Below, one piece after another: positions 9,181-17,991 of a stretch of 53,354 nt of DNA. The translations under genes were made by a program, and so were the position numbers. Source of the DNA: Flavobacterium sp. Leaf82. GTDB lineage: Bacteria; Bacteroidota; Bacteroidia; Flavobacteriales; Flavobacteriaceae. Where the stretch lies: contig NZ_LMMA01000012.1 in assembly GCF_001422725.1 (NCBI RefSeq), forward strand, positions 127,325 through 180,678, written 5' to 3'. The notes under the pieces were generated by a model that did not search any database, was not told the origin of the DNA, and worked only from the letters and a program-made list of their open reading frames with translations. Numbering within the stretch: the first letter of the stretch is position 1; the number at the start of each line of letters is the position of its first letter.

Positions 9181-9834
9181 ATGTTAACAAAAGAAGATAT
9201 CGCAAAACGAATTGCGAAAGAAGTAAAAGACCGATATTTTGTTAATCTTGGCATTGGGATTCCCACTTTGGTTGCGAATTATGTCAGAGAAGATATTGCA
9301 GTTGAATTTCAAAGCGAAAATGGAGTTCTGGGAATGGGACCTTTCCCCTTTGCAGGAGAAGAAGATGCTGATATTATAAATGCAGGAAAGCAAACCATTA
9401 CGACACTTCCGGGAGCGAGTTTCTTCGATTCGGCTTTTAGCTTTGGAATGATTAGAAGTCAAAAAGTAGATCTGACGATTTTAGGAGCAATGGAAGTTTC
9501 TGAAAACGGAGATATTGCCAATTGGAAAATTCCGGGCAAAATGGTGAAAGGAATGGGAGGTGCAATGGATTTGGTGGCTTCCGCCGAAAATATCATCGTT
9601 GCCATGATGCACGTGAACAAAGCCGGAGAATCTAAAATATTAAAAAAATGTACTTTGCCTTTAACAGGCGTAGGCTGCGTTAAAAAGATTGTAACAGAAC
9701 TTGCAGTTCTCGAAGTGACTAAAGGCGGTTTTAAGCTCTTAGAACGTGCGCCAGGTGTTTCTGTCGAGCATATCATTGCATCAACAGAAGCAGAATTAAT
9801 AATTGAAGGAGATATTCCGGAAATGGATATTTGA
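9181..9834 (+). CDS. scoB: 3-oxoacid CoA-transferase subunit B
   Basis: 217 residues, full length for the B subunit. The catalytic glutamate sits in the SENGVLGMGP motif (Glu near residue 41), which forms the covalent enzyme-CoA thioester. NLGIGIPTLVANYV is the preceding glycine-rich loop. With scoA upstream it makes the complete enzyme linking acetoacetate to succinyl-CoA and the TCA cycle. The gene ends 30 bases before a clean terminator. Short size and gene pairing rule out the fused eukaryotic-type enzyme. Confidence 0.93.
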   Translation: MLTKEDIAKRIAKEVKDRYFVNLGIGIPTLVANYVREDIAVEFQSENGVLGMGPFPFAGEEDADIINAGKQTITTLPGASFFDSAFSFGMIRSQKVDLTILGAMEVSENGDIANWKIPGKMVKGMGGAMDLVASAENIIVAMMHVNKAGESKILKKCTLPLTGVGCVKKIVTELAVLEVTKGGFKLLERAPGVSVEHIIASTEAELIIEGDIPEMDI

Positions 9835-9864
9835 TAATTCTAATTTTTAATTAGAAATAAATTT

Positions 9865-9895
9865 AAGCTGACTTTTAATTAGGTCAGCTTTTTTT
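9865..9895 (+). terminator. Rho-independent terminator after scoB
   Basis: The perfect 8-bp stem AAGCTGAC/GTCAGCTT (9865-9872 with 9883-9890) has a 10-base loop and is followed by a T run. It closes the scoAB unit. Confidence 0.85.
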
Positions 9896-10030
9896 GTAGG
9901 AATAATTTAAATTTATCTTTTAACCACTTTTTCCAGTAAAATTGGGATCTCAGCTGTTTTTAAGTAATTATCGTGTTGTAAATCAATAGTATAATTAATT
10001 TTTGGTTCTTTTTTTGTGAATTATTCAAGG

Positions 10031-10101
10031 TATGTTAAATAAAAGTGAATTTAACATAAAAAATGTTGTATTTTATCGATTAACGGCATATTTCATCGAT
10101 A
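10031..10101. promoter_or_regulatory. Two stacked inverted repeats upstream of the M4 protease gene
   Basis: The 9835-10199 gap has no gene beyond the scoB terminator. It carries a perfect 10-bp inverted repeat, TATGTTAAAT with ATTTAACATA (10031-10040, 10049-10058), then TATCGAT with ATCGATA (10074-10080, 10095-10101). Both lie 100-170 bases before the protease start, where operators could sit. Their protein partner is unknown. Confidence 0.4.
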
Positions 10102-10199
10102 ATCTGACATAATTAAAATACTTTTATCTCGAAATAAAGTATTTACTTACATTAAATATTTTATTTGTAATCCTTTAACCAAACCCAAAATAATTTATT

Positions 10200-12983
10200 A
10201 TGGAAAGAAAATTACCAAAAATTATGACATCAACCGTTGTTATTCTTACATTTTCTGTAGCAGGATTTGCCCAAACCACAGACAAAAGGGTGAGTCAGAA
10301 AAATGTTTCAGAAAACGGACAACCCAGTTTAATCACTTTTAGTGAAAAATCTACTTATAAAGGAACAGATTATAATACTGTCTTTAAAGAACAACTAGGT
10401 TTAAAAGACAATCAATCTTTTTCGAAAGTTAAAATAGAATCTGATAAAGAGGGTTTTACACACGAAAAATTTCAGTTGTATGAACAAGGTATTAAAGTTG
10501 AATTTGCTAATTATACACTGCATTCAAAAAATGGAAAATTAGCATCAATGAATGGAGAGTTTTATGCTCTTGAAAATGTAAAAACAACGCCTAAATTATC
10601 TAGCCAGGCTGCTTTTGCTAAAGCGATTGCTTATACAGGAGCCAAAGAATATTTATGGGAGAAACCGGAAGATGCCGCTGCAATGAATTATGAAAAACCA
10701 AAAGGAGAATTGGTTTTACTGCCAGCGATGGAAGAACAAGGCGAAGCAAGAAAAAGCGATAAAGTACGATTGGCTTATAAATTTGATATTTATGCAACCA
10801 ATCCCTTAAGTCGTGGTGATCTTTATATCGATGCTCAAACAGGGGCAGCTTTGTATTATAACGCTACTATAAAACATCTTGGAGAAAATAGTCATGGCAG
10901 GTTAATTTCGGCTACAGCCAAAAACCAAAAAAACAGTGAAAGTCCTAATTCGGTATTTGTTGCAGCAAATGCAGCAACACGTTACAGCGGAACTCAAACT
11001 ATCCAGACAAGTTTAAGCGGATCTTCGTATATTTTGTCTGATGTAACTCGTGGTAACGGAGTTCAGACTTATAACTCAGCCAGAACGGCAACTTATCCAA
11101 CAACAAATTTCACAGATGCTGATAACAACTGGACAGCAGCTGAATATAATAACACAAACAAAGACAATGGAGCATTAGATGCACATTGGGGCGCTGAAAT
11201 GACGTATGATTATTGGTCAGCAGTACACGGAAGAAATAGTTTTGACAATGCGGGAGCAAAAATTAGAAGCTATGTTCATTATAATCTGGTTGCAGCCGGA
11301 TATCCAAATAACAATAATGCATTCTGGAACGGAAGTGTTATGACCTACGGTGACGGTACAGGAACAGGTGGGTTTGATATCTTAACAGCAATGGATGTTG
11401 CAGGGCACGAAATAGGTCATGCCGTTTGTACGTATACAGCCAACTTAGCTTATCAAAAAGAATCAGGAGCTATGAATGAAGCTTTCTCTGATATATGGGG
11501 AGCTTGTATAGAATATCGTGCTGCGCCAACAAAATCGACCTGGTTGGTTGGTGAAGATATCGAAAGACGAAGTGGTCACCTTGCTTTGCGTTCTATGAGC
11601 GATCCTAATTCTGAAGGACAACCGGACACTTACGGAGGAACTTATTGGGTAAATGTAAATTGTACGCCTACAAACAATAATGATCAATGTGGCGTGCATA
11701 CCAATTCAGGAGTTCTAAATCACTGGTTTTATATTTTATCTGTTGGTAAATCAGGAACAAATGATATTGGCAGCGTTTATAACGTAACTGGTATTACGAT
11801 TGATAAAGCAGCAAAAATTGCTTACCGTTTAGAAAGTGTGTATTTAACTGCAAATTCAACTTATGCAAATGCGCGAACTTCAGGTATACAATCTGCAATA
11901 GATTTATACGGTGCAGGTTCTGCAGAAGTTATCGCAACTACAAATGCATTTTATGCCGTGGGTGTTGGTGCAGCATACGTAGGATCTACAGATACAGTTG
12001 CCCCAACAGCTCCAGCTTCACTTGCTGCTTCTGGTACAACTGGATCAACAACTAATTTAACCTGGATAGCTTCTACAGATAATGTGGCGGTTACAGGATA
12101 TAACATATATCAGGGAACAACTCTAAAAGGTTCGTCTACAACAACAAGTTATACCGTAACTGGATTAACTGCCTTAACAGCTTATACTTTTAGTGTAAAA
12201 GCAAAAGATGCTGCCGGAAACCTTTCTGCTTCAAGCAACACCGTAAACGTAACTACTACAGCAGCAAGTTTAGCATATTGTACTTCTCAGGGTAATAGTA
12301 CTGCAGATGAAAGAATTGGTAAAGTAGTATTTGGAACTATTAATAATACATCAACCGGAACAACTGGTTATGAAAATTATACTTCTATTTCTACCAATGC
12401 AGCCATAGGAACTGCTTATACAATTACAATTACGCCAAGCTGGACATCTACTGTTTATAGTGAAGGATATGCTGTTTTTATAGATTATAACCAAGATGGA
12501 GATTTTGCAGATTCAGGCGAAACAGTCTGGACAAAAGCAACATCAACAACAACTCCGGCAACAGGAACAATAACAATTCCTGCTACGGCAACTCTTGGAA
12601 CAACAAGACTTAGGGTTTCTATGAAATACAATGCAATTCCAACCTCTTGTGAAGCTTTCTCTTATGGACAAGTCGAAGATTATTCTATAAACATAACAGC
12701 TTCAGGAGCAATCGTTGCTGAAGAAATTGTAACTGGACTAGTTGAAACTACAGAAACGTCAAGTTTTGCATTATATCCAAATCCTGTGGCAGATGAACTA
12801 AATGTTTCGTTTTTGAACAATACCGGATATACTTTCAGAATAGTAAATACGCTGGGACAACAAATTAGTACTGGAGAACTTTCAGGAAATCCTATCGATG
12901 TGAGCAGATTAAATAGCGGAGTTTATATCATCGAATTAAATAACGGCAGTAAAAGAATCGTTAAGAAATTCGCTAAGAAATAA
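10200..12983 (+). CDS. Secreted thermolysin-like M4 metalloprotease with FN3, GEVED and T9SS sorting domain
   Basis: 927 residues. A signal peptide (to ~25, AGFAQ) and an FTP/PepSY-type propeptide (to ~250) precede an M4 catalytic domain. The zinc site is H403-E404-I-G-H407 with third ligand Glu427, 24 residues after the first His as in thermolysin. GVHTNSGVLNHWFY carries the later catalytic His. Then follow one fibronectin III domain (~597-688), a GEVED domain (~691-835, ending GQVEDYSINI) and a type A C-terminal sorting domain (~853-927, LYPNPVADELNVSF...GVYIIEL). The protein should cross the outer membrane by T9SS and degrade extracellular protein. It is monocistronic with its own terminator. 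Confidence 0.95.
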   Translation: MERKLPKIMTSTVVILTFSVAGFAQTTDKRVSQKNVSENGQPSLITFSEKSTYKGTDYNTVFKEQLGLKDNQSFSKVKIESDKEGFTHEKFQLYEQGIKVEFANYTLHSKNGKLASMNGEFYALENVKTTPKLSSQAAFAKAIAYTGAKEYLWEKPEDAAAMNYEKPKGELVLLPAMEEQGEARKSDKVRLAYKFDIYATNPLSRGDLYIDAQTGAALYYNATIKHLGENSHGRLISATAKNQKNSESPNSVFVAANAATRYSGTQTIQTSLSGSSYILSDVTRGNGVQTYNSARTATYPTTNFTDADNNWTAAEYNNTNKDNGALDAHWGAEMTYDYWSAVHGRNSFDNAGAKIRSYVHYNLVAAGYPNNNNAFWNGSVMTYGDGTGTGGFDILTAMDVAGHEIGHAVCTYTANLAYQKESGAMNEAFSDIWGACIEYRAAPTKSTWLVGEDIERRSGHLALRSMSDPNSEGQPDTYGGTYWVNVNCTPTNNNDQCGVHTNSGVLNHWFYILSVGKSGTNDIGSVYNVTGITIDKAAKIAYRLESVYLTANSTYANARTSGIQSAIDLYGAGSAEVIATTNAFYAVGVGAAYVGSTDTVAPTAPASLAASGTTGSTTNLTWIASTDNVAVTGYNIYQGTTLKGSSTTTSYTVTGLTALTAYTFSVKAKDAAGNLSASSNTVNVTTTAASLAYCTSQGNSTADERIGKVVFGTINNTSTGTTGYENYTSISTNAAIGTAYTITITPSWTSTVYSEGYAVFIDYNQDGDFADSGETVWTKATSTTTPATGTITIPATATLGTTRLRVSMKYNAIPTSCEAFSYGQVEDYSINITASGAIVAEEIVTGLVETTETSSFALYPNPVADELNVSFLNNTGYTFRIVNTLGQQISTGELSGNPIDVSRLNSGVYIIELNNGSKRIVKKFAKK

Positions 12984-13007
12984 ATTCAATTTGAATTAGT
13001 AAAAACG

Positions 13008-13040
13008 AAAAGCCTCGCAATTTTAATTGCGAGGCTTTTT
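13008..13040. terminator. Bidirectional terminator between convergent genes
   Basis: AAGCCTCGCAATT pairs perfectly with AATTGCGAGGCTT, with A and T runs flanking it on the two sides. It can end both the M4 protease transcript and the leftward outer-membrane protein gene. Confidence 0.88.
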
Positions 13041-13060
13041 TATGATTAAATAGCAATTGC

Positions 13061-13588
13061 TTACAAATTAAATGAAGCTCCTAAGCTAAAAGTAGCCTGA
13101 TTGTTTAAATGATCAAAGACACCATCATTATTACCATATTTTGCAATTGGAAAACCAATTTCTGTGAAAACACCAAATCCTTCAGTAAAGAAGTAACGAC
13201 CACCTACATGACCTCCAAAATTATGTAATCCCAAACTTAAACCAGGGTAAACATCAAGTTGCTCTACGCCAATAACACTGCTTAAATTAGCATTAATTCT
13301 TGCTTTAGCATCAAAACGATCGCCAAAATCAGGTTTGTAGTCCGTGTAAGGAGTTGGATTGTTGTGATAGAAACCATTAAAGTTATCTACGCCTAATAAG
13401 TAATTAGCAACAAAACCAAAAGAAAAATTTTCTCCTAAACCAAAATCAACAGAACCCTGAACTCCTGAACCACCATCTTGAAGATTAGCACCAACGTTAA
13501 CTTTAACATCTCCTTTGCCTTTAAAAGCTTGTTGAGCCTGCGTGAACCCAAATGATACTAAAAACAAAAGTGTAATTACCTTTTTCAT
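13061..13588 (-). CDS. Small outer-membrane beta-barrel-like protein (DUF6646-like)
   Basis: 175 residues with a signal peptide (MKKVITLLFLVSFGFTQAQ). The mature part has alternating beta-strands (VKVNVGANLQDGG, FSFGFVANYLLG) and ends with aromatic/aliphatic residues (FSLGASFNL), as outer-membrane barrels do. It resembles a small family of flavobacterial barrels with no known function; the DUF6646 assignment is from memory. A TATTTTTG promoter element lies 29 bases upstream, and a shared bidirectional terminator follows. Confidence 0.75.
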   Translation of the reverse strand: MKKVITLLFLVSFGFTQAQQAFKGKGDVKVNVGANLQDGGSGVQGSVDFGLGENFSFGFVANYLLGVDNFNGFYHNNPTPYTDYKPDFGDRFDAKARINANLSSVIGVEQLDVYPGLSLGLHNFGGHVGGRYFFTEGFGVFTEIGFPIAKYGNNDGVFDHLNNQATFSLGASFNL

Positions 13589-13616
13589 AAACTTAAATAT
13601 TAATTATTTTAAAATG

Positions 13617-13624
13617 CAAAAATA
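13617..13624 (-). promoter_or_regulatory. -7 element TATTTTTG for the outer-membrane protein gene
   Basis: This is an exact TAnnTTTG match on the minus strand, 29 bases before the ATG at 13588 and in the short gap after the phosphoesterase gene. The gene can therefore be transcribed independently. Confidence 0.5.
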
Positions 13625-13636
13625 GTTTTTTATAGA

Positions 13637-14371
13637 TTAATTCCTACCTTTTTCGTTAGAATACAACTCATTTAACGGATCACTTTGCCAGAATTCCTTG
13701 GTATCGACATTCATAATCGTTAGAGGACCTCTAAAGGCAGCGCCAGTATCTACGTTCCAAACACATGCTTTTTGAACCGGAACAGTTTTTCCTATTCGGG
13801 TAACCGGAGTGTGGCCAATGTAAATTTCTTTATAGATAGTAAAACGCTTAGGATAATATAAATCATCAGGTTTTAAATGAGGATCTAATGAAAGTGCGGT
13901 TTCCCAGAGCGTTCTGTCCCAATAAAACAGTTTTGGAAAATACTCCCAAATTACACCGCTTAAGTTTGTGAATCCGGCATGAACAAAAAGTCGGTTTTCG
14001 TCATCCAGATAATAATCCTTCAGCGATTCAAAAAACGCAATATGTTCCTTTTTTCTTTCAGGAGAGATTTTAGAATATCCTTCAACAGTGGCTTTTCCGC
14101 CATGTTTGTACCACATTTCTTCATCAAGATCTTCATGTCTGTTTTCCAGCCAGTCTAAAGCAAGCTGATCATGATTTCCTCTAATGCAAATGCAATTTTG
14201 TTTGGTTTTAAGATCGATTAAAAAATCAATAACTTCTGCCGACTGGCTCCAGCCATCAACATAATCGCCTAAAAATATAAGAGTATCTTGTGTAGTAATT
14301 TCGGCTCTTTTCAACACTTGCTCAAGTGCGAGTAATCCTCCGTGTATGTCGCCTATAACAAATGTTCGCAT
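13637..14371 (-). CDS. Calcineurin-like metallophosphoesterase (PPP/ApaH-like)
   Basis: 244 residues with the three metal-binding blocks of serine/threonine phosphatases in order: GDIHGG (residues 7-12), GDYVDGWSQS (~35) and RGNHDQ (~60). Later histidines (FVHAGF, IGHTP) complete the dinuclear metal site. The family includes protein phosphatases and diadenosine tetraphosphatases; the substrate here cannot be told. It is a cytoplasmic protein with no signal peptide. It is divergent from dinB, and a TATTTTTG element sits 26 bases before its ATG. Confidence 0.88.
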   Translation of the reverse strand: MRTFVIGDIHGGLLALEQVLKRAEITTQDTLIFLGDYVDGWSQSAEVIDFLIDLKTKQNCICIRGNHDQLALDWLENRHEDLDEEMWYKHGGKATVEGYSKISPERKKEHIAFFESLKDYYLDDENRLFVHAGFTNLSGVIWEYFPKLFYWDRTLWETALSLDPHLKPDDLYYPKRFTIYKEIYIGHTPVTRIGKTVPVQKACVWNVDTGAAFRGPLTIMNVDTKEFWQSDPLNELYSNEKGRN

Positions 14372-14396
14372 TTTTAAATATTTCGGGTAGTAACTA

Positions 14397-14404
14397 CAAA
14401 AATA
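14397..14404 (-). promoter_or_regulatory. -7 element TATTTTTG for the phosphoesterase gene
   Basis: This is an exact TAnnTTTG match on the minus strand, 26 bases upstream of the ATG at 14371, in the divergent gap with dinB. Confidence 0.5.
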
Positions 14405-14500
14405 AATAAAATGATTTGTTTGGAATCATTTAGTTGTTAATCTTTAAAAATTGATACTATTTATAACTATAACTACGCTCTTTTTATTGCTTTTACTGTT

Positions 14501-14508
14501 TAAATTTG
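14501..14508 (+). promoter_or_regulatory. dinB: -7 element TAAATTTG directly before dinB
   Basis: An exact TAnnTTTG match ends only 4 bases before the dinB ATG. If used, the mRNA would be leaderless or nearly so. No good -33 TTG was seen at normal spacing. Confidence 0.4.
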
Positions 14509-14512
14509 CATA

Positions 14513-15595
14513 ATGTCTGATACGCCTACATATCGAAAAATAATCCATGTTGATATGGATGCTTTTTATGCTTCGGTAGAGCAAATGGATAATCCTGCTT
14601 TACGCGGAAAACCCATTGCTGTTGGCGGTTCAGAGAATAGAGGAGTAGTTTCGGCAGCGAGTTACGAAGCTCGTAAATTTGGTGTTCGAAGCGCTATAAG
14701 TGGCGTTTTGGCGAAAAAATATTGCCCTGAGATTATCTTTGTACGTCCGCGTTTTGATCGCTATAAAGAAATTTCGAATAAAATTCATCAAATTTTTCAT
14801 GATTATACTGATTTGGTTGAGCCACTTTCGCTTGACGAAGCTTATCTGGATGTAACCCAGAATAAAAAAGGAAATCCAAGTGCCAGTTTGTTAGCAGAGG
14901 AAATTCGATTAAGAATTTTTAATGAAGTGGGAATTTCAGCTTCGGCGGGAATTTCAGTCAATAAATTTGTTGCCAAGATTGCCAGCGATGTCAATAAACC
15001 AAACGGTCAAAAAACGGTAAATCCGGATGAAGTCGAAGCTTTTTTAGAAGAATTACCCATTAGAAAGTTTTATGGAGTAGGAAAAGTAACCACAGAAAAA
15101 ATGTACCAATTAGGAATTTTTACCGGAATTGACCTTAAAAGTAAATCGGTAGAATTTCTCGAAAAACATTTTGGCAAATCAGGTGCTTTCTATTATAATG
15201 TAGTTCGCGGAATTCATAATAGCGAAGTAAAATCACATCGAATCACCAAATCAGTTGCGGCAGAAAATACTTTTGATGTCAATCTAACATCCGAAATTTT
15301 TATGCTTGAGCAACTGGATACGATTGCGACTTCATTAGAAAGACGATTAAAAAAACACAATATCTCCGGTAAAACAGTTACACTTAAAATTAAATACAGT
15401 GATTTTACGCAACAAACCCGCAGTAAAACTTTGCCCTATTTTATTTCAGATAAAAGTCTGATTCTCGAAACAGTAGAAGAATTGTTGTATCAGGAACGTA
15501 TGAAAGACTCTGTTCGATTACTCGGAATTTCCCTTAATAATTTAAATACAGAAGAAAAAAAAGCAGTAGTTGTACAATTAAAATTCTCTTTTTAA
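14513..15595 (+). CDS. dinB: DNA polymerase IV (Y-family translesion polymerase)
   Basis: 360 residues, normal DinB length. The N-terminus HVDMDAFYASVEQ carries the first catalytic Asp and the steric-gate region. LSLDEAYLDVT holds the other acidic residues, and ISASAGISVNKFVAKIASD and the PIRKFYGVGKVT helix-hairpin-helix follow. The little-finger domain ends the protein with no clear beta-clamp peptide. It copies damaged templates with low fidelity. The gene stands alone between the divergent phosphoesterase gene and a PAS protein. No LexA-type box was recognised. Confidence 0.94.
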   Translation: MSDTPTYRKIIHVDMDAFYASVEQMDNPALRGKPIAVGGSENRGVVSAASYEARKFGVRSAISGVLAKKYCPEIIFVRPRFDRYKEISNKIHQIFHDYTDLVEPLSLDEAYLDVTQNKKGNPSASLLAEEIRLRIFNEVGISASAGISVNKFVAKIASDVNKPNGQKTVNPDEVEAFLEELPIRKFYGVGKVTTEKMYQLGIFTGIDLKSKSVEFLEKHFGKSGAFYYNVVRGIHNSEVKSHRITKSVAAENTFDVNLTSEIFMLEQLDTIATSLERRLKKHNISGKTVTLKIKYSDFTQQTRSKTLPYFISDKSLILETVEELLYQERMKDSVRLLGISLNNLNTEEKKAVVVQLKFSF

Positions 15596-15653
15596 TTGTG
15601 ATTAAACAATCGTTAAATAGACGAAAAATCGATTTTATGATGAATTTTCGTTC

Positions 15654-15661
15654 TACCTTTG
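15654..15661 (+). promoter_or_regulatory. -7 element TACCTTTG for the PAS gene
   Basis: This is an exact TAnnTTTG match 23 bases before the ATG at 15685, giving a leader of about 15 bases. The -33 region is T-rich (GATTTTATG) without a perfect TTG. Confidence 0.55.
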
Positions 15662-15684
15662 AGTAAAACATTAAATTATTTCAA

Positions 15685-16179
15685 ATGAAAAAAGCTAATT
15701 CTGATGATGTTTCACATCGTAATTCAGTTCCAATCCTTGCATGGGATTTTCATTATGAATATTTAAATGAACTGAAAGCCGTTTTTGCCGATTTAAAGCG
15801 AGTAAATAAGATTTCGAATCAATATACCTGGAACGAGAAAAATCTCGAAATAGAAGAGCGAATTAAAGACGAAGTTATTTTGGTTACAGATCTTGAGTTA
15901 AAAATTGTTTTTGCCTCAAACGGAATAAAAAGAATGACCGGTTATTCTGAAGTTGAAGTATTGGGAAAAACACCAAAAATATTTCAAGGTCCTAAAACTT
16001 CAAAAACTGTTTTAAAAGAGATAAGAGAAGCAATCAAATTGCAAGTTCCTTTTGAAAAAACAATCCAAAATTACAGAAAAGACGGTCGAACCTATAAATG
16101 CAAAATTAATGGAGCTCCTGTTTTTAACCTAAAAGGACAATTGACACATTTTATAGCTTTTGAAAAAGAAGTCGCGTAA
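15685..16179 (+). CDS. Stand-alone PAS-domain protein (LOV-like, no photoactive cysteine)
   Basis: 164 residues. A ~60-residue N-terminal region is followed by one PAS domain (about 65-160): ILVTDLELKIVFASNGIKRM, then MTGYSEVEVLGKTPKIFQGP and a final GQLTHFIAFEKEV strand. GKTPKIFQGP aligns with the GRNCRFLQGP motif of LOV photoreceptors, but Asn-Cys is replaced by Thr-Pro, so a flavin-cysteinyl adduct cannot form. There is no kinase, GGDEF or HTH domain; it probably signals by protein contact. It has its own promoter-like element and a shared terminator. Its ligand is unknown. Confidence 0.82.
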   Translation: MKKANSDDVSHRNSVPILAWDFHYEYLNELKAVFADLKRVNKISNQYTWNEKNLEIEERIKDEVILVTDLELKIVFASNGIKRMTGYSEVEVLGKTPKIFQGPKTSKTVLKEIREAIKLQVPFEKTIQNYRKDGRTYKCKINGAPVFNLKGQLTHFIAFEKEVA

Positions 16180-16240
16180 AAAGCTTAACCGCAAAGTTCG
16201 CAAAGGATCTACGGAAGGTTTGCAAAGTAAATAAATAATA

Positions 16241-16265
16241 AAACCGCCCAAAATAGGCGGTTTTT
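16241..16265. terminator. Bidirectional terminator between PAS gene and fumarase
   Basis: AAACCGCC (16241-16248) pairs with GGCGGTTT (16256-16263), followed by T on the plus strand and preceded by an A-rich stretch. Just before it (~16185-16228) lies a degenerate CGCAAAG-type repeat (CCGCAAAGTTCGCAAAGG). Confidence 0.8.
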
Positions 16266-16313
16266 GTATGAAAAAAAACTTAGTAACTCAGCACCTTAAT
16301 AGCTAAAAAAAAA

Positions 16314-17918
16314 TTATAAATTTTCAAAAAAATCATTTCCTTTATCATCAGTAATAATAAAAGCAGGGAAATCCTTAACGGTAATTTTACGAACCGCTTC
16401 CATTCCTAATTCTTCAAAATCAACAACTTCAACTTTTAGGATGTTATCCTGAGCTAAAATTGCTGCCGGACCTCCAATAGAGCCTAAGTAGAATCCGCCA
16501 TATTTATTACAAGCATCAGTTACTTGCTTGGTACGATTTCCTTTTGCCAGCATAATCATACTTCCGCCATGTTTCTGGAATTCATCCACATAAACATCCA
16601 TACGTCCTGCAGTTGTAGGTCCAAAACTTCCTGAAGCCATTCCTTCCGGAGTTTTCGCAGGTCCTGCATAATAAACCGGGTGATTTTTAAAATATTCCGG
16701 CATTGGTTTACCAGCTTCTAGTAATTCCATGATTTTTGCGTGCGCAATATCACGGGCTACAATTACAGTTCCGTTTAGTTTTAAACGAGTTTTTATTGGA
16801 TATTGAGTCAGTTTAGCCAAGATATCAGCCATTGGCATATCAAGATCAATTTCTACAGGAGCTTCTAAATGTGGAGCTGTTTCTGGTAAAAATTGCTTTG
16901 GATTAACTTCTAATTGCTCAACAAAAATTCCGTCTTTATTAATTTTTCCTTTAATGTTTCTATCGGCAGAACAAGAAACTCCCAATCCAACCGGACAAGA
17001 AGCCGCGTGACGAGGCAAACGAATTACACGAACATCATGTGTAAAGTATTTTCCACCAAACTGAGCGCCAATAGCACTTTCCTGACAAATTTGCTGCACT
17101 TTCGCTTCCCATTCGATATCACGAAAAGCCTGACCAGAAATGTTTCCTGAAGTAGGCAAATGGTCATAATATCCTGCTGATGCTTTTTTTACAGCGCTTA
17201 AATTCGCTTCCGCAGAAGTTCCTCCAATTACTAGAGCCAAGTGATAGGGCGGGCAAGCCGAAGTTCCTAAATCCTTTATTTTTGTTCGAATGAAAGCATC
17301 CATAGATTTTTCATTCAATAATGATTTTGTTTGTTGATATAAATAAGTCTTATTTGCTGATCCTCCGCCTTTTGCCATGAATAGAAACTCGTATGAAGTT
17401 CCTTTTTTAGCATAAATATCAATTTGCGCCGGAAGATTTGATCCTGAATTTTTTTCTTCAAACATCGAAATTGGAACAATTTGTGAGTAGCGTAAATTAC
17501 GTTTTTGGTACGTATTAAAGATTCCTCTGCTCAACCATTCAGCATCATCAACACCTGTAAAGATGCTTTCCCCTTTTTTTGCCATTACAATTGCCGTTCC
17601 TGTATCCTGGCAACTTGGTAATTGACCTTCGGCAGCGACCGAAGCATTTTGTAATAGATTATAAGCCACAAAACGATCGTTGTCTGTTGCTTCAGGATCG
17701 TCAAGAATTTTACGAAGTTTTTGCAAATGTGTAGTTCTTAGCATGAATGAAACATCTGTCAAAGCTTCTTCTGCCAATAATTCTAATCCCTTTGGATCAA
17801 CGGTTAAAACTTCACGGTCTCCAAATTTTTCAACTTTCACAAAATCAGAAGTAATTTTGCGGTACTGCGTTTCATCCTTTAAAATAGGATAAGGGTCTTG
17901 GTATATAAAATCAATCAT
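16314..17918 (-). CDS. Fumarate hydratase, class I (iron-sulphur, dimeric)
   Basis: 534 residues, the single-chain class I size. The three cluster cysteines fit [10 protein letters not shown] (~Cys102), [10 protein letters not shown] and [17 protein letters not shown]. The C-terminal beta-domain carries the [12 protein letters not shown] signature. The enzyme interconverts fumarate and malate in the TCA cycle using an oxygen-sensitive [4Fe-4S] cluster. The gene is monocistronic: TAACTTTG lies 15 bases before the ATG, and a terminator is shared with the PAS gene. fumA and fumB cannot be distinguished in this phylum. Confidence 0.94.
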   Translation of the reverse strand: MIDFIYQDPYPILKDETQYRKITSDFVKVEKFGDREVLTVDPKGLELLAEEALTDVSFMLRTTHLQKLRKILDDPEATDNDRFVAYNLLQNASVAAEGQLPSCQDTGTAIVMAKKGESIFTGVDDAEWLSRGIFNTYQKRNLRYSQIVPISMFEEKNSGSNLPAQIDIYAKKGTSYEFLFMAKGGGSANKTYLYQQTKSLLNEKSMDAFIRTKIKDLGTSACPPYHLALVIGGTSAEANLSAVKKASAGYYDHLPTSGNISGQAFRDIEWEAKVQQICQESAIGAQFGGKYFTHDVRVIRLPRHAASCPVGLGVSCSADRNIKGKINKDGIFVEQLEVNPKQFLPETAPHLEAPVEIDLDMPMADILAKLTQYPIKTRLKLNGTVIVARDIAHAKIMELLEAGKPMPEYFKNHPVYYAGPAKTPEGMASGSFGPTTAGRMDVYVDEFQKHGGSMIMLAKGNRTKQVTDACNKYGGFYLGSIGGPAAILAQDNILKVEVVDFEELGMEAVRKITVKDFPAFIITDDKGNDFFENL

Positions 17919-17932
17919 TGTTTTGTTTTTGA

Positions 17933-17940
17933 CAAAGTTA
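17933..17940 (-). promoter_or_regulatory. -7 element TAACTTTG for fumarase
   Basis: This is an exact TAnnTTTG match on the minus strand, 15 bases upstream of the fumarase ATG, implying a very short leader. Confidence 0.5.
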
Positions 17941-17991
17941 GAAATTATTTACCTAAGAAAGAATTTGAATAAGCCTTGTTTTTATGGTGTT

